Assembly: GCF_000428765.1 (NCBI RefSeq)
Contig: NZ_AUAO01000001.1
Location: 434,001 to 498,000, forward strand
Length of the DNA: 64,000 nt
Direction of reading: 5' to 3'
Source: Brevundimonas aveniformis DSM 17977
Lineage (GTDB): Bacteria > Pseudomonadota > Alphaproteobacteria > Caulobacterales > Caulobacteraceae
Below the pieces are notes generated by a model, which was not told the DNA's origin, did no database searches, and saw only the letters and a program-made list of their open reading frames with translations. Below, piece after piece: positions 1 to 8,685 of this stretch; positions within the stretch are counted from its first letter, which is position 1, and the number at the start of each line of letters is the position of its first letter. Made by a program: the position numbers and the translations under genes.

Positions 1-398
1 CCATCGGGAATATGGCTCTTGCGATAGACGCCCAGGGCCTCGCCATCAGCATCCAGCATGACCAGGGAATTGTAATACTGGGGTCCGTCGCGCTCGAAGA
101 TCGAGACAGGGATTGCGATCCCCAGCTCCCGGGCCACCGAAGCCAGCTGAACCACGCACGGATGCTCGCGCCACGGATGGGCGTGGGCAAACCAGTGCTC
201 CTCCTGGCTGACACAGAAATAGGGGCCTTGAAACAGCTCCGACGGCAGGACGACCTGGGCCCCGCGATCCGCCGCCTCACGGATGAAGTCGATCGTCTTG
301 TCGATATTGGCCTGGAGGTCATCGCCATAGGAGGTCTGGATGGCGGCGACGGAGATCGAACGAGTGACGAGTGACGAGTGGCGAGTGGCGAGTGTCAT
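1..398 (-). CDS. aguB: N-carbamoylputrescine amidase, N-terminal part (runs off window start)
   Basis: Nitrilase-superfamily enzyme that hydrolyses N-carbamoylputrescine to putrescine, CO2 and ammonia, the step after agmatine deiminase. About 132 residues are visible. The nitrilase Glu lies in LPSELFQGPYF (E54) and the catalytic Lys in YRKSHIPD (K127); the catalytic Cys would lie outside the window. The ATG at 398 overlaps the TGA of the upstream four-helix-bundle gene (ATGA). The first 13 or so residues (MTLATRHSSLVTR) are encoded entirely by a 7-bp tandem repeat, so they are an acquired extension; the conserved fold starts near residue 15 (SISVAAIQTSYG). The neighbouring aguA at 787-1770 supports the pathway assignment. 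Confidence 0.9.
   Translation of the reverse strand, partial: MTLATRHSSLVTRSISVAAIQTSYGDDLQANIDKTIDFIREAADRGAQVVLPSELFQGPYFCVSQEEHWFAHAHPWREHPCVVQLASVARELGIAIPVSIFERDGPQYYNSLVMLDADGEALGVYRKSHIPD
361..395. repeat. Left heptamer array, five CGAGTGR/T units
   Basis: Five contiguous 7-bp units read CGAGTGA twice, CGAGTGG twice and CGAGTGT once. They lie inside the 5' end of aguB and end at the ATGA junction with the four-helix-bundle gene. They are inverted relative to the array at 758-788, so the small gene is bracketed by outward-matching inverted repeats. Confidence 0.9.
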
Positions 399-790
399 GG
401 GCGACGCGCTTCCAGTTTGGCGATCAGCGAAGCCAGCATTCGGCTAATTTCGTCGGAAGATTGCAACAGAGGCTCAAGCGCTTCTGTCGAAAGATAGGAC
501 AATTGCTCGGCGAGGAGCATTTGCGTCTCCACTTCGGCTAGCGAGCCCCTAGCGATCGAGAGGAACCGCACGAAGTCGCCGGTTGCTCTCCGCGCGCAGC
601 CCTCGGCGATGTTTGACGGGACAGAAACAGCGGCGCGCCGAACCTGACTGACTAGCCCAAATCGTTCATCCGTGGGCCAGCCGCTGCTGGCCTGATAGAC
701 CCCGCGCACCAAGGCCATGGCCTTCTGCCAAACCCGGAGTTCCCGGTAGTGACGAACCTCGCCACTCGCCACTCGCCACTCGCCACTCAT
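395..790 (-). CDS. Four-helix-bundle protein (23S rRNA IVS-protein family)
   Basis: 131 residues with the typical pattern of the TIGR02436/S23-type four-helix-bundle family: YRELRVWQKAMALV near residue 15, RRAAVSVPSNIAEG in the middle, and FLSIARGSLAEVETQ towards the C-terminus. The family is named from proteins encoded in 23S rRNA intervening sequences and is structurally related to the Avd accessory protein of diversity-generating retroelements; its biochemical role is unknown. It is inserted between aguA and aguB. Its ATG (790-788) overlaps the aguA stop and its TGA (397-395) overlaps the aguB start, both as ATGA. The first residues (MSGEWRVASGE) are translated from the right heptamer array. 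No reverse transcriptase or rRNA lies nearby. Confidence 0.9.
   Translation of the reverse strand: MSGEWRVASGEVRHYRELRVWQKAMALVRGVYQASSGWPTDERFGLVSQVRRAAVSVPSNIAEGCARRATGDFVRFLSIARGSLAEVETQMLLAEQLSYLSTEALEPLLQSSDEISRMLASLIAKLEARRP
758..788. repeat. Right heptamer array, four CTCGCCA units plus partial
   Basis: Four perfect CTCGCCA copies (758-785) followed by CTC. The reverse complement is a rotation of the CGAGTGG unit in the left array at 361-395, giving an inverted pair around the four-helix-bundle gene. The array forms the first codons of that gene and abuts the aguA stop codon. Confidence 0.9.
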
Positions 791-1770
791 TCCGGCTCCT
801 GCTGGCTGATACAGTGGAACGAACCGCCCCCGGTCAGGATGGCACTCGAGGGCAGGGCGATGACCTCCCGATCCGGGAACAGATCGGCCAGAACCTCGAC
901 GACCAGGCGCACGGCCGTCTCGTTTCCATAGGTCGGAACGATGACGGCCCCATTGGCGATCAGGAAGTTCATGTGGCTGGCAGGAATGACCGCGCCATCC
1001 GCATCGACCTGACGGCCCGGCGACGGAATACGCACGACGTCGAGCCCGGCCTCGGCCAGGTCCTGAGCGCAGGCATCATAGACCCCCGCGTTTGGATCAT
1101 CGATCCCAAAGGCGATCGGACAGGCCACCACACCCGGGGCAACGAAACGGGCCAGATTGTCGACGTGGCCATCCGTGTGGTCGTTGAGAAGCCCGTCACC
1201 CAGCCAGACGACCCGTCGCGCGGCCAGGGCTTCGATCAGCGCAGCTTCTGCAATCGCCTCATCCCAGCCGCGATTTCGGTTTGGGTTCAGCACGCACTGG
1301 CGCGTGGTCAGGATCGTCCCGTCTCCGCCATGGTCCAGCGCACCGCCTTCCAGAATAAAGTCATGCCGGTCCAGCGGCACGCCTGACGCCTCTCCGATCT
1401 GGGCGGCGACGGTGTCGTCATACGCCAGCTCGTACTTGCCACCCCAGCCGTTGAAGCGAAAAGCGGCGGCCCGGCGCGAGCCCGGACCAAAGATGGGGCC
1501 GGTATCCCTGAGCCAGATGTCACCGAACCGCCCGGCCACAACCTCGACGCCGGCGACATCAGCAAAGCGCCCTTGAGCGTCGGCCAGGGCCTCCGGCTTG
1601 CCGACCAGCAGACGCACGCGCTCGCGCCCGGCTCCGGCCAGGGCCCGGACCAACGCTTCCACCTCGTCTTGCGCCGGTGCGAGGTTCTCTTCCCACAGCT
1701 CTTCGTGGCTGGGCCAGCCGACCCACATCGCCCGGTGTGGCGACCATTCAGCGGGGATGATCCCGGTCAT
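787..1770 (-). CDS. aguA: Agmatine deiminase
   Basis: Peptidyl-arginine-deiminase-family enzyme that converts agmatine to N-carbamoylputrescine and ammonia. At 327 residues it is slightly shorter than many homologues. It carries FGDIWLRDTGPIF, the substrate-binding acidic and His region (WLGDGLLNDHTDGHVDN), and the catalytic Cys near the C-terminus in GGGSFHCIS (C320). The start MTGIIPAEWSPHRAMWVGWP matches the usual family N-terminus. It is the first gene of an aguA, four-helix-bundle, aguB transcription unit with 4-bp overlaps, so translation is probably coupled through the inserted gene. Confidence 0.95.
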   Translation of the reverse strand: MTGIIPAEWSPHRAMWVGWPSHEELWEENLAPAQDEVEALVRALAGAGRERVRLLVGKPEALADAQGRFADVAGVEVVAGRFGDIWLRDTGPIFGPGSRRAAAFRFNGWGGKYELAYDDTVAAQIGEASGVPLDRHDFILEGGALDHGGDGTILTTRQCVLNPNRNRGWDEAIAEAALIEALAARRVVWLGDGLLNDHTDGHVDNLARFVAPGVVACPIAFGIDDPNAGVYDACAQDLAEAGLDVVRIPSPGRQVDADGAVIPASHMNFLIANGAVIVPTYGNETAVRLVVEVLADLFPDREVIALPSSAILTGGGSFHCISQQEPE

Positions 1771-1850
1771 CTCAGGCAGGTCCTCTCAGGCGTACCAAGG
1801 CGCGACCAGATAGGGGGCCGAGGCCCGCCCCGCAAGCCACGCAAACGAAA

Positions 1851-1876
1851 GGGGCGGAGCCTTTCGGCTCCGCCCC
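1851..1876 (-). terminator. Rho-independent terminator of the TonB-dependent receptor gene
   Basis: A perfect 11-bp stem, GGGGCGGAGCC and GGCTCCGCCCC around a 4-nt loop, lies 27 nt beyond the receptor stop codon. Read on the minus strand it is followed by TTTCGTTTG. Confidence 0.8.
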
Positions 1877-1903
1877 CCTCTGTCGTTTGACTGTGCGTCG
1901 CGC

Positions 1904-4378
1904 TTAGAAGGCGATGCGCAGCGAGGCCGAGATCGCACGCGGGGCACCGCGGTCGGCCGTGCGGTTGCCCGCTTCAGCCGTCGAGATGTTGCCCAGGTAA
2001 CGCTCGTTGAAGAGGTTCTGGACGTTCACCTGCAGGTAGGTGCGCTCGTTGATGAAGCCGAGGTCCACGCGGCCATCCAGGTCGACGACCGTGTAGGACG
2101 GGGTCGATTCGTCATTGACCAGGTTGGTCCAACGCTCACCGACATAGCGGGCCTGGGCCCCCAGGGTGATCGGGCCACGCGAATATTCGCCGCGCAGGGC
2201 CCACTGGAACTGCGGCACCTCAGCCAGCTCGTTGCCGGTGGTGTTGTAGAAGCCACCCGAGGTGTTCGGGATGTCGTTCTGCAGCTCGGTCTGAATCCAC
2301 GAGGCCGAGGTGAAGACCGAGAAGCTGTCGGTCACCTGATAGCCCAGCGAGCCGTCGAAGCCCCAGCGATCGATGTCACCGGCGTTGATCGAATAGGCGA
2401 TCGTCGACAGATCCGGCAGGACTTCGAAGCCGCGAACGATGAAGTTCTCGAACTGCGAATAATAGGCCGAGGTCGAGACGATCAGGTCGCCGTTGCCGAA
2501 GCGGTAGCCGATTTCATAGTTGCGGCTGCGCTCGGGGTCGGGGTTGGCCGGCACGCGGTCGTACAGGTCGTCGGTACGCGGAGCCGACAGGTTTTCCGAA
2601 TAGCTGATGTAGGTCGTGTGGTTCGGAGCAAACTCCCACGACGCGCCAACGTTCGGCAGCAGGGCATCGTAGTCGCGCTCGAACGACACCGGGGCACCGG
2701 CCGTGGTCGACGCCGACGCACTGACCAGCGGCGTCACGGGACGCTGCTCGGTACACCAAGCGTTGAAAGTGTCCGTCTGCCAGCAGTAGTTGTTCAGCTC
2801 GCGGGAGAAATACGGCGCGCGCAGACCCAGGTTCACACGAACCGTGTCGTTCAGATAGCGACCATTATACTCGATGGCGAACTGGTTCAGGATGGCGATC
2901 GACTGACGATTGCGCTCCTGGAACACGTTGCCGTCCAGGGTCAGAACCTGACGGCCGTGGCCGTCCTTGCCGCCGAACCAGCTGTCCCAGTTGCCCGACA
3001 GGTCCAGATAGCCGAACTCCGAGGTCTGGCGGTGATTGCCGTGATCCCAGGTATAGGCAAAGCGAACGCGGTGATCGTCGTTGAAGTCCCAGATCAGCGA
3101 GGCGTTGACGCTGTAACGGCGGGTGTTGGTGTTGGAGGGCGAATACAGCTTGATCCGGTCACGCAAGTCGCCGTCACCGTTCAAGTCGACGCCGTTGAAC
3201 ACCGCCGGGAAAACGGCAACGCCACCGACACCATAGGTGATCTGCCGCCGGTTCAGCGGATCAAACGTTGACCCCTGCAGCCGCTGGTCGGTTTCTTCGA
3301 CGTTGGTGATACCGCCGCCGTTGGCCAGGACGTACTGGAACGTCGGGTCAATCGTCAGGGTCAGGCTGTCGCTCAGGGTGAAGCGTGACTGACCGCGGAT
3401 GCTGCCCGTGTTCGACGGGTTGACGCTGAACATATAGTAGTTGCTGCAGCCGGGATTCAGCGAGCTGCTCGCCTGGTCCTGACGGGTGCCGTTGACACCA
3501 GCCAGAAGGGTACAGCTGGTGGAGTTGGGCGTCGCCGAGAAGGTGCCGTTCAGATTGAACGTATCAACGCTGTCGCGGGTCTGCGGGAACTGGTTGCGGT
3601 TCTCGTTGTAGTGGAACGCCACCGCCATGAAGTCGCCGTTCTGGCCGACCGGCTGCCAGATGCGGGCGTTGTACTGGTCCTTCTGGACGCCGCCGACGCC
3701 GGCGAAGTGGTCATATTCGGTGTGTGAATAGGCGGCCCACATGCGGGTGCCCCACGGGCCGATCTCGCCGGTTTCGCCCATCAGGAAGATACGGCGATAG
3801 TCGAACGAACCGACCGACGGCTGGACAATGAAGCCCATGTCCGGGCCGGGACGACGGGTGACCATGTTGATCGAACCACCGGTGGCCGAGGCCGTCGGGC
3901 TGTCGACGTCGGTCGACCCCTGGTTGACGCCGACGCGCTCAATCAGTTCCGGGTCGAGCTGCTGGTTCGAGTAGATGGCGTAGTTGCCGGTGTCGTTCAG
4001 CTGAATACCGTCCAGGTTCAGCGAGATGCGGTTGGAGTCAAAGCCGCGCACCGTGATGTCACCGCCCGAAGCGCCGTAGGAGTCGCTGTTCGAGAAGGTC
4101 ACGCCCGGGAGGATCGCGATCGAGGCCAGAACGGACTGACCCGGCTGCTGGCTTTCCAGATATTCGCCCGTGAGGGTCGAGCGGGCACGGGTCACCGTCT
4201 CTTCGACGGCCAGACCGTCGACGTTGGCCGGGCCACGGGCACCGGTGACGATGACTTCGGCCACGGTATCTTCTTCGAAGGTTTCCGAGCCGGTGGACTG
4301 GGCGGAGGCAGCCGTAGCCGCCAGAACACCGCCGACAAGGGCCGTGGTGGCCCAGATAGCGCGCTTGAGGTTCGTCAT
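1904..4378 (-). CDS. TonB-dependent outer-membrane receptor
   Basis: 824 residues. The start at 4378 was chosen because it is preceded by AAGGGA and opens a clear signal peptide (MTNLKRAIWATTALVGGVLA, cut near ATAASAQ); the longer open frame to 4615 has no such support. A TonB-box-like stretch (EVIVTGAR) is followed by the plug domain (ITVRGFDSNRISLNLDGIQLND, then ASATGGSINMVTRR) and a long beta-barrel ending in phenylalanine (SLRIAF), the usual outer-membrane insertion signal. It would import a siderophore, metal complex or oligosaccharide with energy from TonB-ExbBD. The substrate cannot be told from sequence. No adjacent sigma/anti-sigma or uptake genes are present. Confidence 0.92.
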   Translation of the reverse strand: MTNLKRAIWATTALVGGVLAATAASAQSTGSETFEEDTVAEVIVTGARGPANVDGLAVEETVTRARSTLTGEYLESQQPGQSVLASIAILPGVTFSNSDSYGASGGDITVRGFDSNRISLNLDGIQLNDTGNYAIYSNQQLDPELIERVGVNQGSTDVDSPTASATGGSINMVTRRPGPDMGFIVQPSVGSFDYRRIFLMGETGEIGPWGTRMWAAYSHTEYDHFAGVGGVQKDQYNARIWQPVGQNGDFMAVAFHYNENRNQFPQTRDSVDTFNLNGTFSATPNSTSCTLLAGVNGTRQDQASSSLNPGCSNYYMFSVNPSNTGSIRGQSRFTLSDSLTLTIDPTFQYVLANGGGITNVEETDQRLQGSTFDPLNRRQITYGVGGVAVFPAVFNGVDLNGDGDLRDRIKLYSPSNTNTRRYSVNASLIWDFNDDHRVRFAYTWDHGNHRQTSEFGYLDLSGNWDSWFGGKDGHGRQVLTLDGNVFQERNRQSIAILNQFAIEYNGRYLNDTVRVNLGLRAPYFSRELNNYCWQTDTFNAWCTEQRPVTPLVSASASTTAGAPVSFERDYDALLPNVGASWEFAPNHTTYISYSENLSAPRTDDLYDRVPANPDPERSRNYEIGYRFGNGDLIVSTSAYYSQFENFIVRGFEVLPDLSTIAYSINAGDIDRWGFDGSLGYQVTDSFSVFTSASWIQTELQNDIPNTSGGFYNTTGNELAEVPQFQWALRGEYSRGPITLGAQARYVGERWTNLVNDESTPSYTVVDLDGRVDLGFINERTYLQVNVQNLFNERYLGNISTAEAGNRTADRGAPRAISASLRIAF

Positions 4379-4564
4379 TCTTGAGATCCCTTGGGGTGAG
4401 ATAGCCGATGGCAGAATTAAGGCCGTCCCGGACAGCCCGTTGTATGCGGCGCGTTTAGGAGCGAGTCTATAAAGGATGGCGACAGGTCTGTGACAGAGGC
4501 GTGACAGTCGCCAAGCGTGGCATGGAGGTGACACCTTTCGCCTGGTTGGTGTACAGGCCCGCCA
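4379..4564. other. Divergent intergenic region, receptor gene / glycosyltransferase
   Basis: 186 bp holding promoters for two divergent genes. Two GTGACAG words occur near 4490 and 4501. I see no strong -35/-10 pair or long palindrome. Confidence 0.5.
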
Positions 4565-6133
4565 ATGGCCCTCTCCGCCGCAGCCTCGTCCGACGCCGGT
4601 TCGCAAGAATTTCACAGATTCTGGCGGTTGTTCCTGTGGCTGACGCTTGGAATCACCGTGATCCGGCTGGCGGCGCTGTTCGTGACGCCGCTGGAGCTCT
4701 ACCCGGACGAGGCCCAGTACTGGCTGTGGTCGCGCGACCTGGCCTTCGGCTATTTCTCCAAGCCCCCGATGCTGGCCTGGCTGATCGCCCTGACGACCGG
4801 GATCGGTGGCGACAGCGAGCCCTTTGTAAGGCTGTCATCGTCACTGCTACATGCGGCGACGGGACTCATTCTCTTTCGCGTGGGAGCCCGGCTCTATGAT
4901 GAGCGAACCGGCTTCTGGGGAGGTGTCCTCTATCTGCTGATGCCCGGCGTCCAGTTGTCGGTCGGGATCGCCTCGACCGATGCGCCCCTGTTGTTTTTCG
5001 CCGCCCTGGCCCTGTGGGCCTATGTGGCCTTTCAAGCCCGCCCTTCGGCGCGCACGGCGCTTTTTGCCGGACTGGCCCTCGGCGGGGCCTTTCTCAGCAA
5101 ATACGCTTCGCTCTATCTGCTCATCGGCGTCGCCCTGCATCTGATCAGTACGCCTTCGGCCCGCGCCGGCTGGACGCCCATGCGGGTCCTGGCTGCTGCT
5201 ACGGGCCTGCTTGTGGTCGCGGCCCCGAACCTGATCTGGAACGCCCTGCATGACTTCTCGACGGTCAGCCACACCGCTGCCAACGCCAACTGGAACGTCG
5301 CGGACCTGTTCCATCCTGGCGAGGCACTGGAGTTCCTGGTATCGCAAACCATGGTCCTGGGCCCCGTGCCGTTTGCCGCCATCCTGATCGGAGCGGGCCT
5401 GGCGGCGGCGCGGCGGTTCGACCTTTCGCCATCGGACCGGTTGTTGCTGGCCTTCGTGCTGCCGCCGCTGATCCTCGTCTTCATTCAGGCGTTGCTGTCG
5501 CGCGCAAACGCCAACTGGGCCGCTGTGGCCTATACTCCCGCTGTCATACTGGCCGCCGCCTGGCTCCTGCGCTGGCACGCCTATCGGTGGTTCATGGGCG
5601 GCCTGGCTTTCCAGATCGTCGTGGCGGTCATGGTTCTGGTGTTCGGAGCCTGGCCGCATCTGGCCGATCGCGCCGGGCTGGGCAGCTCGTTCAAGCGTGT
5701 GCGCGGCTGGGAGGTCGGCACCACGCGCATCCTGGACGCGGCTGAAGCCTTGGGCCCCGGAACCGTGATCGCGGCGGATGACCGCTTCCTCTACAACTCC
5801 CTAGCCTACTATGGGCGCGACCGCCTGTCGGGCCCAGACGCGCCTGAGCTGACCATGTGGGTCCGCGAAGCCCATCCGCAGAACCAGGCCGAGGCTGAAG
5901 ACCCCCTGACTGTGGATCAGGGGCACCGTGTTCTGATGGCGTCCATAGAAGGCCGGTTCCGCCACGAATTCGAGGCGGATTTCGTTCGCTTTGACGGCTG
6001 GACGGACGCCACCGTCCGCCTCGATCCAGAACGAACGCGGGATCTGGCCATCGGGATCGGCGAGGGCTTCGCCCCCCAGCCTCGTGATCCCGAAACCGGC
6101 CTTCCGGTTCCGGTCAGCCCCACACGGCCCTGA
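4565..6133 (+). CDS. ArnT-like GT39-family glycosyltransferase, polytopic membrane protein
   Basis: 522 residues. About ten to twelve hydrophobic segments follow a short cytoplasmic N-terminus. The first large loop carries the acidic motif of this superfamily, YPDEAQYW (D48, E49), followed by FGYFSKPPMLAWL, typical of ArnT/PMT-type transferases that use polyprenyl-phosphate sugars on the periplasmic side. The C-terminal 150 residues form a soluble domain. The acceptor (lipid A, other glycolipid or protein) is not evident. The gene converges with msrA and the two coding ends overlap by 20 bp. Confidence 0.85.
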   Translation: MALSAAASSDAGSQEFHRFWRLFLWLTLGITVIRLAALFVTPLELYPDEAQYWLWSRDLAFGYFSKPPMLAWLIALTTGIGGDSEPFVRLSSSLLHAATGLILFRVGARLYDERTGFWGGVLYLLMPGVQLSVGIASTDAPLLFFAALALWAYVAFQARPSARTALFAGLALGGAFLSKYASLYLLIGVALHLISTPSARAGWTPMRVLAAATGLLVVAAPNLIWNALHDFSTVSHTAANANWNVADLFHPGEALEFLVSQTMVLGPVPFAAILIGAGLAAARRFDLSPSDRLLLAFVLPPLILVFIQALLSRANANWAAVAYTPAVILAAAWLLRWHAYRWFMGGLAFQIVVAVMVLVFGAWPHLADRAGLGSSFKRVRGWEVGTTRILDAAEALGPGTVIAADDRFLYNSLAYYGRDRLSGPDAPELTMWVREAHPQNQAEAEDPLTVDQGHRVLMASIEGRFRHEFEADFVRFDGWTDATVRLDPERTRDLAIGIGEGFAPQPRDPETGLPVPVSPTRP

Positions 6134-6743
6134 GCCGCGCCGCGCGGCGACACCCCGTCGCATAGGCCTGGTAGTTGGCTGGATGCCGCCGGGCATAGTC
6201 TTGATGGTAGGATTCGGCTCGCCAGAATCGCTGTGCATCCAAGACCGGTGTGCGAAACCGCGACTGACCCAGAACCGCCACCGCCGCGCGGCGGGACGCC
6301 TCCGCGACCGGTCGCTGGGCCGGCGTCGCATAGACACCGGACACATAGGATGGGCCCTGGTCACAGAATTGACCGTCCGGGTCGGTCGGGTCGATCATGC
6401 GCCAGAACCGGTCCACCAGATCTCGATAGGTCACCCGGCCGGAATCATAGGTGACGCGGACAGCCTCGACATGGCCGGTCCCGCCCGCCACCACCTGTCG
6501 ATAGGACGGATTGACCACATGACCGCCGGTGAACCCGGATTCCGCCTCGATAACGCCCGGGATCTGCTCAAAGCCGTGCTCGATGGACCAGAAGCACCCC
6601 CCGGCGAAGATCGCGGTACGCTGTTCGCCTCGTAACGGAGGCACCTCGCGGCGCGTCTGGGCCTGGCTGTCGGCACAGGCCGCAAAGGCAAATGCCGCCA
6701 TGACGACAGCAAAACTTCGGGCAATGAGGCGGGTGTGGGTCAT
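6114..6743 (-). CDS. msrA: Peptide-methionine (S)-S-oxide reductase, exported lipoprotein form
   Basis: 209 residues. The start at 6743 opens a lipoprotein-like signal (AFAFAAC, lipid-anchored Cys about residue 23); longer frames upstream run through the tRNA and are not real. The catalytic motif GGCFW (C50) is intact, followed by SGFTGGHVVNPSYRQV and HVEAVRVTYD, all diagnostic of MsrA. It repairs methionine-S-sulfoxide in proteins, here probably in the periplasm. No msrB is fused or adjacent. Confidence 0.93.
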   Translation of the reverse strand: MTHTRLIARSFAVVMAAFAFAACADSQAQTRREVPPLRGEQRTAIFAGGCFWSIEHGFEQIPGVIEAESGFTGGHVVNPSYRQVVAGGTGHVEAVRVTYDSGRVTYRDLVDRFWRMIDPTDPDGQFCDQGPSYVSGVYATPAQRPVAEASRRAAVAVLGQSRFRTPVLDAQRFWRAESYHQDYARRHPANYQAYATGCRRAARLRAVWG

Positions 6744-6854
6744 GGTGGCTATACGTCTGAACCCCGCCCTTGGATGCACCGCTTGCGTTTGCGCAAAGCC
6801 CGCATTAGAGATCGCGCCCTCGCTCGCCCGGCCCTGCGTCGGTGCCCCCAAAAT

Positions 6855-6944
<90 letters not shown>

Positions 6945-7059
6945 TCCCATCGTCCGCTGACGTGCACCAGGGTCCGTAGAGACCCTGGAAACACAGGGCT
7001 TCGTTGTCCATAATTCTTCGCATTGATCCGAGCGCGTTCGCCCGCAGCCGCGATATTTC

Positions 7060-7106
7060 GTGGGCGGAAATGTGGGCGAAACCGAAGTGGAGAGTGTGGG
7101 CGAAGA
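7060..7106 (+). repeat. Three GTGGGCGRA repeats, left end (putative integrase arm sites)
   Basis: GTGGGC begins at 7060, 7072 and 7096, a spacing of 12 and 24 bp, each followed by GRA(A). Two matching copies 12 bp apart lie at the right end (17932 and 17944). They sit immediately upstream of the integrase start. Confidence 0.6.
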
Positions 7107-7109
7107 CTT

Positions 7110-8303
7110 ATGGGAAAGCTGACGGCGAACGAAGTGAAAGCCGCCCTGAACCGACCAGGAACCTACCAGGATGGCGACGGGCTGTTCCTGAAAGTAGATC
7201 GGCGCGGCGGTGCATCCTGGAAGGTTCGGGTCCAACACTGCGGCATTCGGCGTGACTATGCCGTAGGGTCCGCCCGCCTTGTGTCTTTAGCCGAGGCCCG
7301 CGCCGAAGCATCCCGACTTCGCCATCAGATTCGTGTTGAAGGTCGTGATCCCGCGACTGAGAAACGCCAGGCCAAGGCCGCCGCCGTCACGTTCCGGGAA
7401 GCCGCTGAAGCGTTCTGCAATCTCGGCCATCCCAAATCGAAAGCCTCGGGACGACCGGACGCCCGACTTGCGATGCTCAAGACCTACGCATTTCCCAAAC
7501 TCGGGGACCGTCCGGTCGGCGATATCGATGCCGCTGATATCGTATTGGCGCTCCAGTCCGTTTGGACGACCAAGCCCGAAACGGGGCGGCGGCTACGTCA
7601 GCGCATCTGCGCCACCTTGGACTATGCACATACGCAGGGGTGGCGCGCCACCGAGGCCCCCGCCCGATCACTTGCCGCCGGTCGAGGACTGCCCCGCCAA
7701 CCGCCGAGAGACACGCACCGGCTGGCCATGCCGTACGCGAATGTTCCTAGCTACTTGCTTCGCTTGAGGGAGCGATTCTCGTTTGGACGACTCGCTCTGG
7801 AGTTCTTGATCCTGACCGCTGCGAGGTCTCAGGAAGTGCGCGAAGCGACCTGGGATGAGTTCGATACGGAGGCCGGTCTGTGGACCGTCCCGGCGTCGAG
7901 AATGAAGGCGCGCCGGGTCCACGTCGTGCCCCTTTCGCAAGCTGCCCTTGCAGTCCTTGCCAAGGCCAATACCATGCGCGTCGCCGGAACCGATCTCGTT
8001 TTCCCCGGAAGCTCTCTCAAGAATCCCATGTCGAACATGACGCTTCTGAAGGTGCTGCGGGATGCTGAAGAACCTTTCCATGTCCATGGCTTCCGGTCCT
8101 CGTTTCGCGATTGGGTGTCTGAGGAAACCAACTATCCTGGGGAAGTAGCGGAAGCGGCTCTGGCTCACGTCGTCGCCAACAAGGTCGAGGCGGCCTATCG
8201 GCGCGGCGACCTGCTGGAGAAGCGACGCGGCATGATGGAAGCGTGGGGAGCCTTTTGTGACGACGATCATAGCACCGTCGTCAACCTGGTGGATCGGGGT
8301 TAG
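7110..8303 (+). CDS. int: Tyrosine-type integrase (P4-like)
   Basis: 397 residues from the ATG at 7110; the longer frame from 7023 adds an unconserved Arg-rich stretch. The N-terminus (LTANEVKAALNRPGTYQDGDGLFLKV) is the arm-DNA-binding domain of P4-type integrases. A SAM-like core-binding domain and the catalytic domain follow, with Arg in TAARSQEVR, the H-x-x-R in HVHGFRSSFRDW, a second His in LAHVV and the nucleophile Tyr in EAAYRRGD. It catalyses site-specific integration and excision of the island at the adjacent tRNA-Ser. All catalytic residues are present, so the enzyme looks functional. Confidence 0.93.
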   Translation: MGKLTANEVKAALNRPGTYQDGDGLFLKVDRRGGASWKVRVQHCGIRRDYAVGSARLVSLAEARAEASRLRHQIRVEGRDPATEKRQAKAAAVTFREAAEAFCNLGHPKSKASGRPDARLAMLKTYAFPKLGDRPVGDIDAADIVLALQSVWTTKPETGRRLRQRICATLDYAHTQGWRATEAPARSLAAGRGLPRQPPRDTHRLAMPYANVPSYLLRLRERFSFGRLALEFLILTAARSQEVREATWDEFDTEAGLWTVPASRMKARRVHVVPLSQAALAVLAKANTMRVAGTDLVFPGSSLKNPMSNMTLLKVLRDAEEPFHVHGFRSSFRDWVSEETNYPGEVAEAALAHVVANKVEAAYRRGDLLEKRRGMMEAWGAFCDDDHSTVVNLVDRG

Positions 8304-8496
8304 GCGATCCCCCTGCCAAGGATAGGACGCAACAAGGTCAACCAAGTCATGCGGAGCCAAGCTCCCACAGGTCGGCGGCATTCATCCACAGCACTTCGGG
8401 CTGACGGCGGCGAGAATCTCGGCGATAGAATTGCGTCCGGGCAAGCCCGTCTGGACCCGCTGAGTCAGCGGTGACCCCCTGGTCCAGGAGTGTCCA

Positions 8497-8685
8497 TTGA
8501 CACCACTTCTCCATTCCATCGCCGAGGCCGCCAAGATGCTGGGCATCGGTCGGTCCAAAACCTACGAACTGATTGAAGAAGGGCGGCTTGAGACCGTCTA
8601 TATCGGCGCACGGCGGCTGGTAAAGGCCGACAGCATCAAATCCATAGTCGACCGCTCCACAGACAGTCAGAACCCTGATCAGTGA
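8497..8685 (+). CDS. AlpA/excisionase-like helix-turn-helix protein
   Basis: 62 residues, starting with TTG at 8497, preceded at good spacing by AGGAG (8486-8490). It is a single winged-helix domain of the AlpA / HTH_17 type (HSIAEAAKMLGIGRSKTYELIEEGRL, then VYIGARRLVKADSI). In P4-like elements and Gram-negative phage-inducible islands such proteins regulate integrase or excision. It lies just downstream of int, and its stop overlaps the next start (GTGATG). Confidence 0.82.
   Translation: MTPLLHSIAEAAKMLGIGRSKTYELIEEGRLETVYIGARRLVKADSIKSIVDRSTDSQNPDQ

Noticed and set aside
361-788. CRISPR-like repeats
   Set aside because: Units are 7 bp, contiguous and without spacers, and the two arrays are inverted.
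395-790. Diversity-generating retroelement because of the Avd-like fold
   Set aside because: No reverse transcriptase and no template/variable repeat pair in the window.
7023-7109. Longer integrase start
   Set aside because: The added Arg-rich segment is encoded by the repeat region and is not part of the arm-binding domain.
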